Shown: piece after piece, positions 26,521 through 35,800 of the stretch | Layout: each line of letters starts with the position of its first letter | Position numbering within the stretch: position 1 is the stretch's first letter | From: an uncultured Alphaproteobacteria bacterium | Lineage (GTDB): Bacteria; Pseudomonadota; Alphaproteobacteria; Rickettsiales; UBA1997 | NCBI GenBank assembly: GCA_949288805.1 | Contig: CASELL010000006.1 | Coordinates: forward strand, 27,253-91,252 | DNA: 64,000 nucleotides | Reading direction: 5' to 3' | The notes under the pieces: generated by a model | Database searches by the model: none | What the model was told of the DNA's origin: nothing | The model's input: the letters and a program-made list of their open reading frames with translations, nothing else | Program-made: the position numbers and the translations under genes

Positions 26521-27138
26521 ATGGAATTGTTAGTTTTAAATTTAGATAATTTTAAAGAATCTTCTGAAAAAATAGAGGGTATTGACCTTGAAAATATAGA
26601 AGGTGAAAAATGTGTGCCTTATGTTATTAAATGGCAATTAGCTAAAGATAGATTGGGAACTGCTAAAACTAAATTGATGTCTGAAGTATCTGGTTCTACC
26701 AAAAAAATCGTTAGACAAAAAGGTTCTGGTGGAGCTAGACATGGTTCTAAAAGAGCTGTACAATTTGTTGGTGGTAGAACTGCTTTTGGACCACAACAAA
26801 GAGATTATAGTTTTTCAATTCCTAGAAAAATTGTTAAAAAAGCATTGAGTTATGCTTTAAGAACAAAAGCTAAAGAAGGAAAACTTATTTTAATTGAAGG
26901 TATGGAAGGCTTAGAGTTGAGTACTAATAAATTAAGCAAAAAACTACAAGAAAAAAATATTAATAGAGCATTGGTTGCTTATAATGTTGAAGATTATAAA
27001 AACTTTACATTATCTTTAAGAAACTTATTTAACTATAAAAGTTTAATAGTTGATGCTTTAAATGTTTATGATATTCTTAATTTTGATTATTTATTAGTTG
27101 ACAAAAAGTCATTAAATAAATTAAAAGAGGTATTATAA
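26521..27138 (+). CDS. rplD: 50S ribosomal protein L4
   Basis: L4 lines the polypeptide exit tunnel; in enterobacteria it also represses its own operon, which is not shown here. The 205-residue protein has the tunnel loop with KGSGGARHGSKRAVQFVGG and FGPQQRDYSF, and a C-terminal DYLLVDKKSLNKL. AGAGG precedes the ATG. Its stop shares a base with the rplW start. Confidence 0.97.
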   Translation: MELLVLNLDNFKESSEKIEGIDLENIEGEKCVPYVIKWQLAKDRLGTAKTKLMSEVSGSTKKIVRQKGSGGARHGSKRAVQFVGGRTAFGPQQRDYSFSIPRKIVKKALSYALRTKAKEGKLILIEGMEGLELSTNKLSKKLQEKNINRALVAYNVEDYKNFTLSLRNLFNYKSLIVDALNVYDILNFDYLLVDKKSLNKLKEVL

Positions 27139-27434
27139 TGTTAGGTTATATATATGATATCATACTTTCGCCAGTAGTAACTGAAAAAACTAATAATCAG
27201 TTGGGTAATAATAAGTATTCTTTTAATGTTTTAGATTCAGCAAGTAAAGAGGATATTAAAAATTCAATAGAGACTATTTTTGATGTTAATGTTGAAAAAA
27301 TTAATATAATCAATACAGAGGGAAAAGTTAAGAGATTTAAAGGTACTATTGGTAAAAGAAGTTCTGTTAAAAAAGCTGTTGTTACTTTGAAAAAAGGACA
27401 AGAGATTAATTTTACTAAATTAGAGGATAAATAG
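27138..27434 (+). CDS. rplW: 50S ribosomal protein L23
   Basis: L23 sits at the tunnel exit and docks trigger factor and SRP. The 98-residue protein reads [14 protein letters not shown] near the start and contains [19 protein letters not shown], the usual rRNA-binding loop. TAATG-type overlap with rplD and one-base gap to rplB indicate coupled translation. Confidence 0.97.
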   Translation: MLGYIYDIILSPVVTEKTNNQLGNNKYSFNVLDSASKEDIKNSIETIFDVNVEKINIINTEGKVKRFKGTIGKRSSVKKAVVTLKKGQEINFTKLEDK

Positions 27435-27435
27435 T

Positions 27436-28260
27436 ATGGTTATGAAAAATTATAAACCGATAAATTCTTCTAGTAGAGGATTAAAATTGGTTAGTAAAGA
27501 AAATCTATGGAAGGGTGGACCATTAAAGATTTTAACTGTTTCTACTAAAAGTAAAGCTGGCAGAAATAATTATGGTCAAATAACAGTTAGAAGAAGAGGT
27601 GGTGGTCATAAGAAAGCTTATAGGCTGATAGATTTTAAAAGAAATAAATTTGATATTTCTGCTGTAGTTGAAAGAATAGAATACGATCCCAATAGAACCG
27701 CTTTTATAGCATTAATTAAATATGATGACGGTATTTATTCTTATATTATAGCTCCAGATAATTTAAAAGTTGGTGATAAAGTTATATCTTCTAAAAAATT
27801 AGTTGATATTAAGCCAGGTAATGCTATGCCATTATCTGTTATGCCGATTGGTACTACTATACACAATATAGAAAGCAAACCTGGAGCTGGTGCTAGAGTT
27901 GCTAGAAGTGCCGGACTTTTTGCTCAATTAGCAGGTAAAGATGATGGTTATGCGATAGTTAGATTACAATCTGGTGAAACTAGAATGTTTTTATTAGATT
28001 GTTTAGCAACGGTTGGAACTGTTAGTAACCCAGATAAAAAGAATGAAAAATTAGGAAAAGCAGGAAGAAATAGATGGTTAGGTGTTAGACCTAGTGTTAG
28101 AGGTGAGTCTATGAACCCTGTTGATCACCCTCATGGTGGTAGAACTAGAGGTGGTAGAATACCTGTTTCTCCTACTGGTGTATGTGCTAGAGGTGGAAGA
28201 ACTCGATTAAAGAGTAAACCATCTAATAGATTTATTGTTAAAAGTCGCCATAAAAAATAA
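27436..28260 (+). CDS. rplB: 50S ribosomal protein L2
   Basis: L2 supports peptidyl-transferase centre assembly and subunit joining. The 274-residue protein opens [15 protein letters not shown] and has the [16 protein letters not shown] region. Its C-terminal signature [11 protein letters not shown] includes the conserved His (His229 in E. coli). Length is as in other bacteria. Confidence 0.98.
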   Translation: MVMKNYKPINSSSRGLKLVSKENLWKGGPLKILTVSTKSKAGRNNYGQITVRRRGGGHKKAYRLIDFKRNKFDISAVVERIEYDPNRTAFIALIKYDDGIYSYIIAPDNLKVGDKVISSKKLVDIKPGNAMPLSVMPIGTTIHNIESKPGAGARVARSAGLFAQLAGKDDGYAIVRLQSGETRMFLLDCLATVGTVSNPDKKNEKLGKAGRNRWLGVRPSVRGESMNPVDHPHGGRTRGGRIPVSPTGVCARGGRTRLKSKPSNRFIVKSRHKK

Positions 28261-28271
28261 GAGGTAGAAAT

Positions 28272-28550
28272 ATGACAAGATCAGCTTGGAAAATTCCATT
28301 TGTAGATGGTTATTTAATTAAAAAAGCAAAAACAGCTAGTGAAGATCCTAAAAAACCAATAATTAAGACTTGGTCAAGAAGATCTACTATTTTGCCACAA
28401 TTTGTTGGTTTAACTTTTGCTGTTTACAATGGTAAAAAATTCGTGTCTGTATTAGTTAGTGAAGATATGATTGGACATAAATTTGGTGAGTTTGCTCCAA
28501 CAAGAACTTTTCATGGACACGCTGGTAATAAAAAAGTAGAAAAAAAATAG
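28272..28550 (+). CDS. rpsS: 30S ribosomal protein S19
   Basis: S19 forms a complex with S13 in the 30S head. The 92-residue protein has [14 protein letters not shown] and [20 protein letters not shown], both hallmark segments. AAGAGGTAG precedes the ATG. Seven bases separate it from rplV. Confidence 0.98.
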   Translation: MTRSAWKIPFVDGYLIKKAKTASEDPKKPIIKTWSRRSTILPQFVGLTFAVYNGKKFVSVLVSEDMIGHKFGEFAPTRTFHGHAGNKKVEKK

Positions 28551-28557
28551 GTAGAAT

Positions 28558-28911
28558 ATGAGTGAAAAAAAATTTGCACAAGCTTATTTAAGAAACCTAA
28601 AAACTAGTCCTATTAAATTAATGAAAATTACTAGGGCTATACATGGCATGCCTGTTAATAAAGCTATGACTCAATTAGCTTTTTGTAATTTAAAATCGGC
28701 AAAACCCATAAAAGATTTATTAAAATCTGCTATGATGAATGCTGAAAACAATCATGGTATGGATATTGATAAACTATTTATTTATAGAATAGATACTGGT
28801 AAATCTTTCGTTATGAAAAGGTTTCATGCCAGAGCAAGAGGTAGAGGAAATAGAATTAACAAACCCTTTTGTCATGTTAGAATAGTTTTAACAGAAATGG
28901 AGGACAAATAG
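28558..28911 (+). CDS. rplV: 50S ribosomal protein L22
   Basis: L22 binds all domains of 23S rRNA and its beta-hairpin narrows the exit tunnel. The 117-residue protein shows AQAYLRNLKTSPIKLM at the start and RFHARARGRGNRINKPF at the hairpin, where macrolide-resistance changes occur in other bacteria. One-base gap to rpsC. Confidence 0.97.
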   Translation: MSEKKFAQAYLRNLKTSPIKLMKITRAIHGMPVNKAMTQLAFCNLKSAKPIKDLLKSAMMNAENNHGMDIDKLFIYRIDTGKSFVMKRFHARARGRGNRINKPFCHVRIVLTEMEDK

Positions 28912-28912
28912 T

Positions 28913-29530
28913 ATGGGACAGAAAGTAAATCCAGTAGGTTTTAGAATAAATGTTAATAACAATTGGTCATCAATTTGGTATGATGATAGAAATTATAGAG
29001 ACAATTTGATTAAGGATCTTCAAATACAAAACTATATTGAAAAGAACTTTAAGAATTTTTCTATTTCTAGAGTTGTTATTGAAAGAACAGGTGAACATCT
29101 AGTTGTGTTGATTAAAACATCTAAACCCGGTGTTTTAATCGGTAAAAAAGGTGCCGATATAGAAAAAATTAAAAAGTACATTCAAAAAAATATGAATGAA
29201 AAAGATGTTTCTATTAAAATTATAGAAGTTGAAAAACCAGATTTAGATGCAGAATTGGTTGGTCAATCAATTGCTAGACAAATAGAAAACAGAGCGGCAT
29301 TCAAGAGAGTTGTTAAAAAAGCAATTCAAAATGTTATTAAATATGGTGCATTAGGTGTGAAAATTACTGTTTCTGGTAGGTTAAATGGTGTTGATATAGC
29401 TAGATCAGAAACATATAAAGAAGGATCTATTCCTCTACACACTATAAAAGCTAATGTTGACTATGCTCATGTTGAGGCTTTATGTACTTATGGTATTATT
29501 GGTATTAAAGTTTGGATTTACAAAAAATAG
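28913..29530 (+). CDS. rpsC: 30S ribosomal protein S3
   Basis: S3 lines the mRNA entry channel. The 205-residue protein has MGQKVNPVGFRINVNNNW, a type II KH motif KPGVLIGKKGADIEKI (about residues 75-90), and the C-terminal DYAHVEALCTYGIIGIKVWI. It stops right after IKVWIYKK, about 25 residues short of the E. coli protein, losing the disordered tail. An unusually long 80-base gap follows. Confidence 0.97.
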   Translation: MGQKVNPVGFRINVNNNWSSIWYDDRNYRDNLIKDLQIQNYIEKNFKNFSISRVVIERTGEHLVVLIKTSKPGVLIGKKGADIEKIKKYIQKNMNEKDVSIKIIEVEKPDLDAELVGQSIARQIENRAAFKRVVKKAIQNVIKYGALGVKITVSGRLNGVDIARSETYKEGSIPLHTIKANVDYAHVEALCTYGIIGIKVWIYKK

Positions 29531-29577
29531 TCAAAATAATTATTGACTTTAATTTTAAAAAATCTAATACTTATAAT
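29529..29577 (+). promoter_or_regulatory. Possible internal promoter or attenuator between rpsC and rplP
   Basis: AGTCAA and TTGACT form a 6-bp hairpin (29529-29548). TTGACT is also a good -35, followed by TAATAC at 16 bases and TATAAT at 23 bases. Neither -10 is ideal. Other gaps in this operon part are under 25 bases. Confidence 0.4.
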
Positions 29578-29610
29578 ACATTTTGTTAATTTTAAAAAGT
29601 AGTAAAAGAG

Positions 29611-30024
29611 ATGTTATTACCAAATAAAACAAAATATAGAAATTTTCAGAAAGGTGGAAAGAGAATACGCGGTGTTGCTAATTCTGGTTCAACTATAACT
29701 TTTGGTACTTTTGCTTTAAAGTCATTAGATGCTGGAAGATTAAAATCAAACCAGATAGAAGCTGCAAGACGATGTATAACTAGAACCATGAAAAGAACTG
29801 GTAAAATGTGGATAAGAGTTTTCCCACATATTCCAGTTACAAGTAAGGCTTTAGGTGTGAGAATGGGTGGTGGTAAAGGTTCAGTAGATTACTGGATGTG
29901 CCAAGTTAGACCTGGATTAATATTATTCGAGGTTGACGGAGTGACTGATGATATAGCTATTGAAGCTTTAAGAAAAGCCGCTACTAAATTGCCATTTGAA
30001 ACAAAAGTTGTTAAACTTATTTAA
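29611..30024 (+). CDS. rplP: 50S ribosomal protein L16
   Basis: L16 helps position the A-site tRNA. The 137-residue protein begins MLLPNKTKYRNFQKGG and has RRCITRTMKRTGKMWIRVFP and the GGGKGSVDYW loop near the A-site. The Arg equivalent to the YcfD-hydroxylated residue lies in MGGGKG's vicinity but modification cannot be judged. AAAAGAG precedes the ATG. Confidence 0.97.
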   Translation: MLLPNKTKYRNFQKGGKRIRGVANSGSTITFGTFALKSLDAGRLKSNQIEAARRCITRTMKRTGKMWIRVFPHIPVTSKALGVRMGGGKGSVDYWMCQVRPGLILFEVDGVTDDIAIEALRKAATKLPFETKVVKLI

Positions 30025-30038
30025 AGAAAGGTAGAAAA

Positions 30039-30197
30039 ATGAGTAAAGAAATTAGAAATGAAATTTTAGAATCAAAGAAAAAATTACTTTCTTTAAGAAT
30101 AAAAAAATCTAGCGGTGATTTAAAAGATACTTCTGCTATTAAGAAGTTGAAAAAAGAAATAGCTAGATTATTTACTAAAATGAATAAACAGGATTAA
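30039..30197 (+). CDS. rpmC: 50S ribosomal protein L29
   Basis: A 52-residue frame starting MSKEIRNEILESKKKLLSLR lies between L16 and S17, the universal position of L29. It is predicted to be two antiparallel helices, as in the family, and is shorter than the 63-residue E. coli protein. GAAAGGTAG precedes the ATG, and its stop is two bases before rpsQ. Confidence 0.9.
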   Translation: MSKEIRNEILESKKKLLSLRIKKSSGDLKDTSAIKKLKKEIARLFTKMNKQD

Positions 30198-30199
30198 GT

Positions 30200-30436
30200 A
30201 TGGCTAATAATATAAAAGTTAAAGTAATTAGTAAAGCTGGAGATAAGACTGTTGTTGGTGAATCTTCTAGTTTGAAGATGCACCCTATATATAAAAAATA
30301 TATAAAAGTTGCTAAAAAATATATGATACATGACGAGAGTAATTCTGTTAAAGTTGGTGATGAAATTTTTATTAAATCTTCTAGACCAATTTCTAAGAGA
30401 AAAACTTGGGTTATTGCTAATAATAAAGAGGATTAG
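30200..30436 (+). CDS. rpsQ: 30S ribosomal protein S17
   Basis: S17 is a primary 16S rRNA binder with an OB fold. The 78-residue protein has [16 protein letters not shown], the [19 protein letters not shown] core and a terminal [12 protein letters not shown], all typical. It is two bases behind rpmC and two before rplN. Confidence 0.97.
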   Translation: MANNIKVKVISKAGDKTVVGESSSLKMHPIYKKYIKVAKKYMIHDESNSVKVGDEIFIKSSRPISKRKTWVIANNKED

Positions 30437-30438
30437 TT

Positions 30439-30807
30439 ATGATACAAATGGAAACTAGTTTAAATGTTGCTGATAACTCAGGGGCTAAGTCCGCAAGATG
30501 TATTAAAGTTCTTGGTGGTTCTGATCATATGATTACAGGAATAGCAGATGTTGTTGTTGTTGCTATTTCTAGTGCAATACCTGGTGGAAAAGTTAAAAAA
30601 GGAGATGTTGCACGAGGAGTAATTGTTAGAACTAAAAAAGAAATACAAAGAGCAGATGGTAGCACAATTAGATTTGATGATAATGCTATCGTTTTAATTA
30701 ATAAAGACAATACGCCAGTAGGTACTAGGGTGTTCGGACCAGTAGCTAGAGAATTGAGAAATGGCGATTTTACTAAGATATTATCATTAGCACCTGAGGT
30801 ATTGTAA
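30439..30807 (+). CDS. rplN: 50S ribosomal protein L14
   Basis: L14 forms an intersubunit bridge. The 122-residue protein shows [20 protein letters not shown] and VVRTKKEI-type strands ([15 protein letters not shown]), plus FGPVARELR at the end. The TAATG junction with rplX shares a base. Confidence 0.98.
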   Translation: MIQMETSLNVADNSGAKSARCIKVLGGSDHMITGIADVVVVAISSAIPGGKVKKGDVARGVIVRTKKEIQRADGSTIRFDDNAIVLINKDNTPVGTRVFGPVARELRNGDFTKILSLAPEVL

Positions 30808-31115
30808 TGGCAGCAAAAATTAAAAAGAAAGATACTGTAATAGTATTGACTGGTAAAGACAAGGGAAAAACAGGAGAGGTTTTACAAGTTTTTCCAAAAG
30901 ATAATAAAGTTATTGTATCTGGTATTAACATTGCTAAAAAGCATAAAAAACCAACAATGAATACACCAGGACAAATAATTAGTATTGAACAACCTATACA
31001 TGTTTCTAATGTTTCTTTGGTTGAAGATGGAAAACCAGCAAAAGTTGGATTTAAAGTTGAAGATGGAAAGAAAGTTAGAATTTTTAAGAAAACTGGTAAT
31101 AAGGTAGGTAATTAA
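30807..31115 (+). CDS. rplX: 50S ribosomal protein L24
   Basis: L24 starts 50S assembly. The 102-residue KOW-domain protein has [18 protein letters not shown] (the KOW motif, about residues 11-28) and [11 protein letters not shown]. Its C-terminal [14 protein letters not shown] is typical. One base separates it from rplE. Confidence 0.97.
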   Translation: MAAKIKKKDTVIVLTGKDKGKTGEVLQVFPKDNKVIVSGINIAKKHKKPTMNTPGQIISIEQPIHVSNVSLVEDGKPAKVGFKVEDGKKVRIFKKTGNKVGN

Positions 31116-31116
31116 T

Positions 31117-31653
31117 ATGTCTCATTTAAAAGAATTATATCAAACAAAAATAAAAGAAAACTTAAAGAAAAAGTTTGATTATAAGAATGATTTAGAAATA
31201 CCTAGATTGGAAAAAGTTTCTTTAAATATAGCTTTTAAAACAGCTGATGCTGATAGTAACTTTTTAAAATATGTTGTTGATCAATTATCGGCTATTGCTG
31301 GTCAAAAAGCTGTTTTAGTTAATGCTAGAAAATCTGTTGCAAGTTTTAAATTAAGAGAAGGTTCTCCTATAGCTTGTAAAGTTACTTTAAGAGGCGAAAG
31401 AATGTATAACTTTTTAGATAAATTAATTTACATTGCTTTACCTAGAATTAAAGACTTTAGAGGATTGTCTAGTAAAACATTCAATCAAAGTGGTCATTAT
31501 AGCTTTGGTATTAAAGAGCATACTATTTTTCCAGAAATAGATTTAGATAAAGCCTATAAAATTTTAGGTATGAATATTAATATAATAACAACAGCAAAAA
31601 CAGTTGAAGAATGTAAGGCTTTGTTATTAGAAATGAAATTTCCTTTAAAATAA
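31117..31653 (+). CDS. rplE: 50S ribosomal protein L5
   Basis: L5 binds 5S rRNA and contacts P-site tRNA. The 178-residue protein has IPRLEKVSLNIAFK, AGQKAVLVNARKSVASFKLR and the RIKDFRGLSSKTFNQSGHYS segment. The final LLLEMKFPLK is standard. Length matches the family. Confidence 0.97.
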   Translation: MSHLKELYQTKIKENLKKKFDYKNDLEIPRLEKVSLNIAFKTADADSNFLKYVVDQLSAIAGQKAVLVNARKSVASFKLREGSPIACKVTLRGERMYNFLDKLIYIALPRIKDFRGLSSKTFNQSGHYSFGIKEHTIFPEIDLDKAYKILGMNINIITTAKTVEECKALLLEMKFPLK

Positions 31654-31665
31654 TAGAGAGAAGAT

Positions 31666-31971
31666 ATGGCAAAAATAAGTGCAATTGATAAAAATAAAAA
31701 AAGAAAAGAAAAAATAGATAGATATAGCGAAAAAAGAGCTAAATTAAAATCTATCATGAATGATGTTAATCTTCCAGCAGAAGAAAGAGTGGCAGCTATG
31801 ATTAAATTATCTGAATTGCCTAGAAATTCTGCTAAAGTTAGATATAGAAACAGATGCGCTTTGACAGGTAGACCTAGAGCATATCATGGACATTTTGGGG
31901 TTTCTAGAATCATGTTAAGAGAATTGGTTTCTTGGGGAAAGATTCCTGGATTAAAAAAGTCAAGTTGGTAG
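31666..31971 (+). CDS. rpsN: 30S ribosomal protein S14
   Basis: S14 is a late 30S head protein. This 101-residue version is the long, zinc-free type. It lacks the CxxC pair of the short form and ends RCALTGRPRAYHGHFGVSR then LVSWGKIPGLKKSSW, as in proteobacteria. AGAGAAGAT precedes the ATG. Confidence 0.97.
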   Translation: MAKISAIDKNKKRKEKIDRYSEKRAKLKSIMNDVNLPAEERVAAMIKLSELPRNSAKVRYRNRCALTGRPRAYHGHFGVSRIMLRELVSWGKIPGLKKSSW

Positions 31972-31980
31972 GAGGTATAT

Positions 31981-32373
31981 ATGTCAAATCACGCAGTTTC
32001 TCAATTAGTTACATGTCTTAAGAATGGACAAATGGCTAGAAAAGAAAAGGTTATTACTCCTAGTTCTAAAATGAAATTAAGTATTTTAGATATACTAAAA
32101 AAAGATGGTTTTATTACTGATTATGAAGTGGAGAATAACGGTAGTTTTGATGTAATTGAAATTACTTTATCTTATAATGGATTACAACCAGTTATTAAAG
32201 ATATAGAAGTTATATCAAAACCAGGAAGAAGAGTTTATTCAAAGGTAGAAGATATTCCTGTTGTATATAATGGTTTAGGTGTTGTTATTTTATCTACTCC
32301 TAAAGGTATAATCACTGATTATGATGCTAAACATCTTAACGTTGGTGGTGAATTATTATTAAAAATATTTTAA
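31981..32373 (+). CDS. rpsH: 30S ribosomal protein S8
   Basis: S8 binds 16S helix 21 and in E. coli represses the spc operon. The 130-residue protein has KMKLSILDILKKDGFI and SKPGRRVYSKVEDIP, and VVILSTPKGIITDYDAK near the end. GGAGG lies seven bases before the ATG, the strongest ribosome site in this block. Confidence 0.97.
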   Translation: MSNHAVSQLVTCLKNGQMARKEKVITPSSKMKLSILDILKKDGFITDYEVENNGSFDVIEITLSYNGLQPVIKDIEVISKPGRRVYSKVEDIPVVYNGLGVVILSTPKGIITDYDAKHLNVGGELLLKIF

Positions 32374-32384
32374 TTGGAGTTTTT

Positions 32385-32918
32385 ATGGTTAGTAGAATAG
32401 GAAAATTACCAATTAAAGTTGCAGATGATATAAAAGTTGCAATTAACGATTCTGTTGTTTCTTTTACTAAAGGAAACAAAACTAAAACTTATGATTTTGG
32501 TGATAAAGTAAAAGTTTCTTTTAAAGACAAAGAAATTTTTGTCGAAGAAACAGAAGACACAGAGTCTACTCAATTTTGTGGTTTACATAGAGCTAATATA
32601 GCCAATATAGTTAAAGGCCTAACAGAAGGTTATAAAGTTGTTTTAGAATATAATGGTGTTGGTTATAGAGCAGATGTAGCAAAAGGATTTTTAATTTTAG
32701 GTTTAGGTTATAGTCATGATATAGTAATTAAGATACCTGAGGGTATAACTATAACTCCAGAAAAACCTAATTTAATTAATATACAAGGAGATGATAAAGA
32801 AGTTATTGGAACACTAGCTTCTAGAATAATTTCTTTAAGAAAGACTGAGCCATATAAAGGCAAGGGTATTAAATATCAAGGTCAAGAGATTTTGAGAAAA
32901 GAAGGTAAAAAGAAATAG
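32385..32918 (+). CDS. rplF: 50S ribosomal protein L6
   Basis: L6 sits near the factor-binding site by the sarcin-ricin loop. The 177-residue protein has two related halves, GVGYRADVAKGFLILGLGYSH in part and the terminal RKTEPYKGKGIKYQGQ signature. TTGGAG precedes the ATG. Normal length. Confidence 0.97.
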   Translation: MVSRIGKLPIKVADDIKVAINDSVVSFTKGNKTKTYDFGDKVKVSFKDKEIFVEETEDTESTQFCGLHRANIANIVKGLTEGYKVVLEYNGVGYRADVAKGFLILGLGYSHDIVIKIPEGITITPEKPNLINIQGDDKEVIGTLASRIISLRKTEPYKGKGIKYQGQEILRKEGKKK

Positions 32919-32926
32919 GTAATTTT

Positions 32927-33277
32927 ATGACTAAAGAATTATTAGAAAGAAGAAAAAAAAGAAATTCTTACAGAATAAAAACTAATAATAAAAGTAAGAG
33001 ACCTGTTTTAAATATATTTAAAAGTAATAAAAATATCTATTCCCAAATAGTTGATTTAGATGGTAAAGTTTTATTAGCTGTTTCTTCTAAAAATATAGGT
33101 ATAGATTTAAATAAAAAAACAGGTATAGAAATTGCAGAGATAGTTGGTGCAGAAGTTGCTAAAAAAGCAAAAGAGCAAAACATAACTCAAATTGCTTTTA
33201 ATAAGGGACCTTATTTATATATAGGTAGAGTTAAAGCATTAGCTGATTCTGCTAGAAAAAATGGTTTAGATTTTTAA
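32927..33277 (+). CDS. rplR: 50S ribosomal protein L18
   Basis: L18 delivers 5S rRNA with L5. The 116-residue protein has RPVLNIFKSNKNIYSQIVD and the glycine-poor FNKGPYLYIGRVKALAD, where other bacteria read FDRGGYKYHGRVKALAD. The basic N-terminal tail is present. Twenty bases follow before rpsE. Confidence 0.96.
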   Translation: MTKELLERRKKRNSYRIKTNNKSKRPVLNIFKSNKNIYSQIVDLDGKVLLAVSSKNIGIDLNKKTGIEIAEIVGAEVAKKAKEQNITQIAFNKGPYLYIGRVKALADSARKNGLDF

Positions 33278-33297
33278 ATGAATAAAAGGTATATACT

Positions 33298-33885
33298 ATG
33301 TATAAAAATAGTAAAGAAGTTGTTAATATAATAGAAAAACTTATTTGTGTAAATAAAGTTTCTAAAACCACAACAGGAGGAAAAAGACTTTCTTTTGCTG
33401 CCTTAGTTGTTGTAGGAGACGGTAAAGGTAGAGTTGGCTTTGGAGCTGGTAAAGCAAGAGAAATTACAGATGCTAGAAATAAAGCTGTAGAAAGCGCAAA
33501 AAGATCTATGATTAGAGTTCCTTTAAAAGAGGGTAGAACTATACATCATGAATGTGAAGGGAAATATGGTTGTGGCAAAGTAATTTTAAGACCTGCACCT
33601 GCTGGAACTGGTATTATATCTGGTGGTCCTATGCGAGCAGTTTTTGAATGTCTTGGATTGCAAGATATAGTTTCTAAATCTTTAGGAACAAACAATCCAT
33701 ATAATATGATTTTAGCTACTTTTGAGGCATTAAAAGCTATGAATTCTCCTAAAAATGTTGCCGATAGAAGATCTAAACATGTTAGTGAAATTATTAAAAG
33801 AAGAAATATAATTAATAATGATAAAAATATAGAAAATAACACTAACAATGATCATTCTTCAACTGAAAACAACATAGAGGAGTAA
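33298..33885 (+). CDS. rpsE: 30S ribosomal protein S5 with Asn-rich tail
   Basis: S5 acts in decoding fidelity and mRNA unwinding. The 195-residue protein has the double-stranded-RNA-binding part with [19 protein letters not shown] and [10 protein letters not shown], and [15 protein letters not shown] in the C-terminal domain. After KRRNIINN a polar tail of about 20 residues rich in Asn, Glu and Ser is added, beyond the usual end. GGTATATACT precedes the ATG, a weak site. Confidence 0.96.
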   Translation: MYKNSKEVVNIIEKLICVNKVSKTTTGGKRLSFAALVVVGDGKGRVGFGAGKAREITDARNKAVESAKRSMIRVPLKEGRTIHHECEGKYGCGKVILRPAPAGTGIISGGPMRAVFECLGLQDIVSKSLGTNNPYNMILATFEALKAMNSPKNVADRRSKHVSEIIKRRNIINNDKNIENNTNNDHSSTENNIEE

Positions 33886-33887
33886 TT

Positions 33888-34094
33888 ATGTTACAAAAAT
33901 TTAGTGAATTAGAGAATAAAGATATCATAGTTACACAAGTTTATAGTGATTGTGATAAAATTCAAAAAATAAAAGATACCATTAAAGGATTAGGACTTAG
34001 AGGTATCGGAAGTGAAGTAAATTTAAAATGTACCAAAGATATTTATGGTATGTTAAATAAAGTTTCTCATTTAATTAAAGTTAATTTAAAATAG
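33888..34094 (+). CDS. rpmD: 50S ribosomal protein L30
   Basis: The 68-residue protein between S5 and L15 is L30. The middle [20 protein letters not shown] corresponds to the family core (TLKGLGLRKINS), and [10 protein letters not shown] to the terminal MINKVSHLVKV. The N-terminus is a few residues longer than usual. GAGG-AGTAATT precedes the ATG. Confidence 0.94.
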   Translation: MLQKFSELENKDIIVTQVYSDCDKIQKIKDTIKGLGLRGIGSEVNLKCTKDIYGMLNKVSHLIKVNLK

Positions 34095-34102
34095 GTAGAA
34101 TT

Positions 34103-34528
34103 ATGACAAAATTAAATGAATTAAAAAGTATTGCTAATAAAGCTAAAAAAAGGCTTGGACGAGGTATTGGTTCAGGTAAGGGTAAAACTTCTGGTAGAGG
34201 TCATAAAGGTCAAAAAGCTAGAAGCGGTGTAGCTATAAAAGGTTTTGAAGGGGGACAAACTCCTTTGTATATGAGATTACCACATAGAGGTTTTGTAAAT
34301 GTTTTTAGAAAAGAATATAAGACAATTACAACCGATATGATAGATGATTTATTTGAAAGTGGAACACTTGATAGTGCTGAAATTACTAAAACTATTTTAA
34401 TTGATAAAAATATAATTAAGAAAAATACATTAATTAAATTGGTTATGGGTAAAAGAGCAGTTAAAAAAGATTTTATAATAGAAGCAGATAAAGCTTCTGA
34501 AAAAGCTAGTAAATATTTAAAAAAATAG
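34103..34528 (+). CDS. rplO: 50S ribosomal protein L15
   Basis: L15 is a late-assembly protein with a long glycine/basic N-terminal arm. The 141-residue product reads [20 protein letters not shown] and [18 protein letters not shown], both diagnostic. The C-terminal globular part ends [13 protein letters not shown]. Eight bases precede secY. Confidence 0.97.
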   Translation: MTKLNELKSIANKAKKRLGRGIGSGKGKTSGRGHKGQKARSGVAIKGFEGGQTPLYMRLPHRGFVNVFRKEYKTITTDMIDDLFESGTLDSAEITKTILIDKNIIKKNTLIKLVMGKRAVKKDFIIEADKASEKASKYLKK

Positions 34529-34536
34529 GTATATAA

Positions 34537-35796
34537 ATGAGTCCCGAACTAAGAAAAAGAATTTTATTTACTTTATTTATAGTTATAATATATAGAATAG
34601 GAACATTTATACCTTTACCAGGTATAAATACAAAAATAATAGCAGAGTTTTTTGAAACAAGCTCTAGCTCCATATTTAATTTAATAAATACTTTTTCTGG
34701 GGGCGCTTTTCAGAGAATGAGTATTTTTGCTTTAAACATAATGCCGTATATTACAGCTTCAATTATTATTCAATTATTAAGCTCTGTTTATAAAACTTTA
34801 GGAGAATTAAGAAAAGAAGGAGAGGCTGGAAAAAGAAAATTAAATCAATACACTAAATATTTGACATTATGTTTAGGATTCTTTCAAGCTATAGGTATAT
34901 ACTATGCTTTTTCTAATTTAGAACAATCAGCTTTTGTCAGCGATTCTAAAATATTTTTATGGACTACCGTTTTTAGTTTACTGGGAAGCACAATGTTTTT
35001 AATGTGGCTTGGTGATAAAATTACACATCAAGGAATAGGAAACGGTATATCTATTTTAATTACTATTGGTATTATAGCAGAATTGCCCTCTAATATAATA
35101 AATATATTACAATTATCAAAATCTGGTATGTATTCCACTGGTTTTGTTATAGCTTTGTTTGTATTGTTTATATTATTAATAGGTTTCGTTGTATTTATGG
35201 AAAAGGCAGTTAGGAAGGTTAAAATACAATATCCAAATAGAGGACTTATTAAAGATGGTGCGGATAATTCTTTTATTCCTTTAAAATTAAATATATCCGG
35301 AGTTATTCCTCCAATTTTTGCAAGTTCAATTTTAGCTTTCCCTTTGGCTATTACACAATTTTTTAGTGCTGATTTAGCTAATAAGATGTCTTCACATTTT
35401 CAAAGAGGAAGTTTGGTATATATTTTACTATTTGCTATTGCTTCAATATTTTTCTCATATTTTTATTCGTCAATAGTATTTAATACTGAAGAAATGGCAG
35501 ATAATTTAAAAAAGAGTAATTGTTTTGTACCAGGTATTAGACCAGGAAAAAACACTATGGAATATTTTGATAGTATAATATCAAAATTAACTTTAATAGG
35601 TGCGCTATATTTGGTATTTGTTTGTATAATACCTGATATATTGTTTAGTAAATATTCTATTCAATTGTCAATAGGAGGCACTAGTTTATTGATTATTGTT
35701 AGTACTGTTATTGATTTGATTACACAGTTTCAATCACATGTGTTTTCAGAAAAATATAACAATGTTAACAAAAGAAGAAGAGTGAGGGTAAGGTAG
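34537..35796 (+). CDS. secY: Protein translocase subunit SecY
   Basis: SecY forms the protein-conducting channel with SecE (43088) and SecG. The 419-residue protein has ten predicted membrane segments. The plug region follows GTFIPLPGIN, and the conserved LNIMPYITASIIIQLL is in helix 2. The large cytoplasmic loop 4 carries the Arg-rich AVRKVKIQYPNRG; the C-terminus ends KRRRVRVR. It is a little shorter than the 443-residue E. coli protein. adk follows after four bases; the rpmJ gene often found here is absent. Confidence 0.97.
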   Translation: MSPELRKRILFTLFIVIIYRIGTFIPLPGINTKIIAEFFETSSSSIFNLINTFSGGAFQRMSIFALNIMPYITASIIIQLLSSVYKTLGELRKEGEAGKRKLNQYTKYLTLCLGFFQAIGIYYAFSNLEQSAFVSDSKIFLWTTVFSLLGSTMFLMWLGDKITHQGIGNGISILITIGIIAELPSNIINILQLSKSGMYSTGFVIALFVLFILLIGFVVFMEKAVRKVKIQYPNRGLIKDGADNSFIPLKLNISGVIPPIFASSILAFPLAITQFFSADLANKMSSHFQRGSLVYILLFAIASIFFSYFYSSIVFNTEEMADNLKKSNCFVPGIRPGKNTMEYFDSIISKLTLIGALYLVFVCIIPDILFSKYSIQLSIGGTSLLIIVSTVIDLITQFQSHVFSEKYNNVNKRRRVRVR

Positions 35797-35800
35797 AATT

